From assembly GCA_029862935.1 (NCBI GenBank), contig JAOTWK010000248.1, forward strand, positions 1 to 5,696: a DNA stretch of 5,696 nt. The letters are read 5' to 3'. This document shows positions 5,660 to 5,696 of this stretch, one piece after another. The notes beneath the pieces were generated by a model. It saw nothing but the letters and a program-made list of their open reading frames with translations. It did no database searches and was not told the origin of the DNA. The position numbers and the translations under genes were made by a program. Source of the DNA: Gemmatimonadota bacterium (GTDB taxonomy: Bacteria; Gemmatimonadota; Gemmatimonadetes; Gemmatimonadales; GWC2-71-9). Within the stretch, counting starts at the first letter, position 1; each line of letters starts with the position of its first letter.

Positions 5660-5696
5660 TGATCCCGTCTCTTGATGTAACCCATTTCTACGGCGT
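5656..5696 (-). CDS. probable ECF sigma factor, C-terminal tail only (5' end outside window)
   Basis: Reading the minus strand from the right edge, the frame ends AVEMGYIKRRDQ-stop, with TGA at 5658-5656 overlapping the anti-sigma ATG as ATGA. Only 12 complete codons are in the window, so no domain is visible. The assignment relies on context: RsrA-like anti-sigma genes usually lie directly after their ECF sigma gene with such an overlap, and 'YA-x2-MGYI'-like tails after the region 4 helix are familiar in sigma factors of this group. The overlapping stop is seen directly; the family is inferred. Confidence 0.5.
   Translation of the reverse strand, partial: AVEMGYIKRRDQ

Overview
This is a GC-rich bacterial window holding nine protein-coding genes (two of them cut by the window edges) and no RNA gene, phage, insertion sequence or CRISPR array. 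Gene content (a VKOR-family protein, AMP-forming acetyl-CoA synthetase, System I cytochrome c maturation genes, and a sigma factor/zinc anti-sigma pair followed by a DUF92 protein) suggests an aerobic or respiring, Gram-negative-type free-living bacterium. Gemmatimonadota or a similar phylum is my best guess, from gene style and order only, and is not proven.

Layout. (1) 2-298, plus strand: the C-terminal end of a VKOR-family disulfide-generating membrane protein. (2) 295-2244, minus strand: complete acs, whose stop codon shares a CTAG palindrome with the VKOR stop, so the two genes converge with a 4-base overlap. (3) 2245-2365: a divergent intergenic region with back-to-back -10-like elements and an inverted repeat. 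(4) 2366-4541, plus strand: a tightly overlapping ccmABCD operon. CcmA and CcmB form the ABC transporter part, CcmC handles heme, and CcmD is a 40-residue single-span protein with a GTG start and a near-perfect ribosome binding site. (5) 4538-4613: a compact non-coding knot made of a 7-base tandem repeat, a long hairpin and a C-rich tract, lying between convergent operons. (6) 4614-5696, minus strand: an operon read right to left, made of a probable ECF sigma factor tail, a ZAS/RsrA-like anti-sigma factor (88 aa) and a DUF92 membrane protein (260 aa), joined by 4-base start/stop overlaps.

Functionally, the ccm genes deliver heme for periplasmic c-type cytochromes, and the VKOR protein probably oxidises periplasmic thiols, a process that can feed into cytochrome c maturation. 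acs activates acetate to acetyl-CoA. The sigma/anti-sigma pair probably senses envelope or thiol stress, and DUF92 may be part of its regulon. No clearly new system such as a defence island is visible. The points most worth a second look are the heptamer/hairpin/G-tract knot at 4538-4613, the DUF92 gene coupled to the sigma/anti-sigma pair, and the small ccmD gene.
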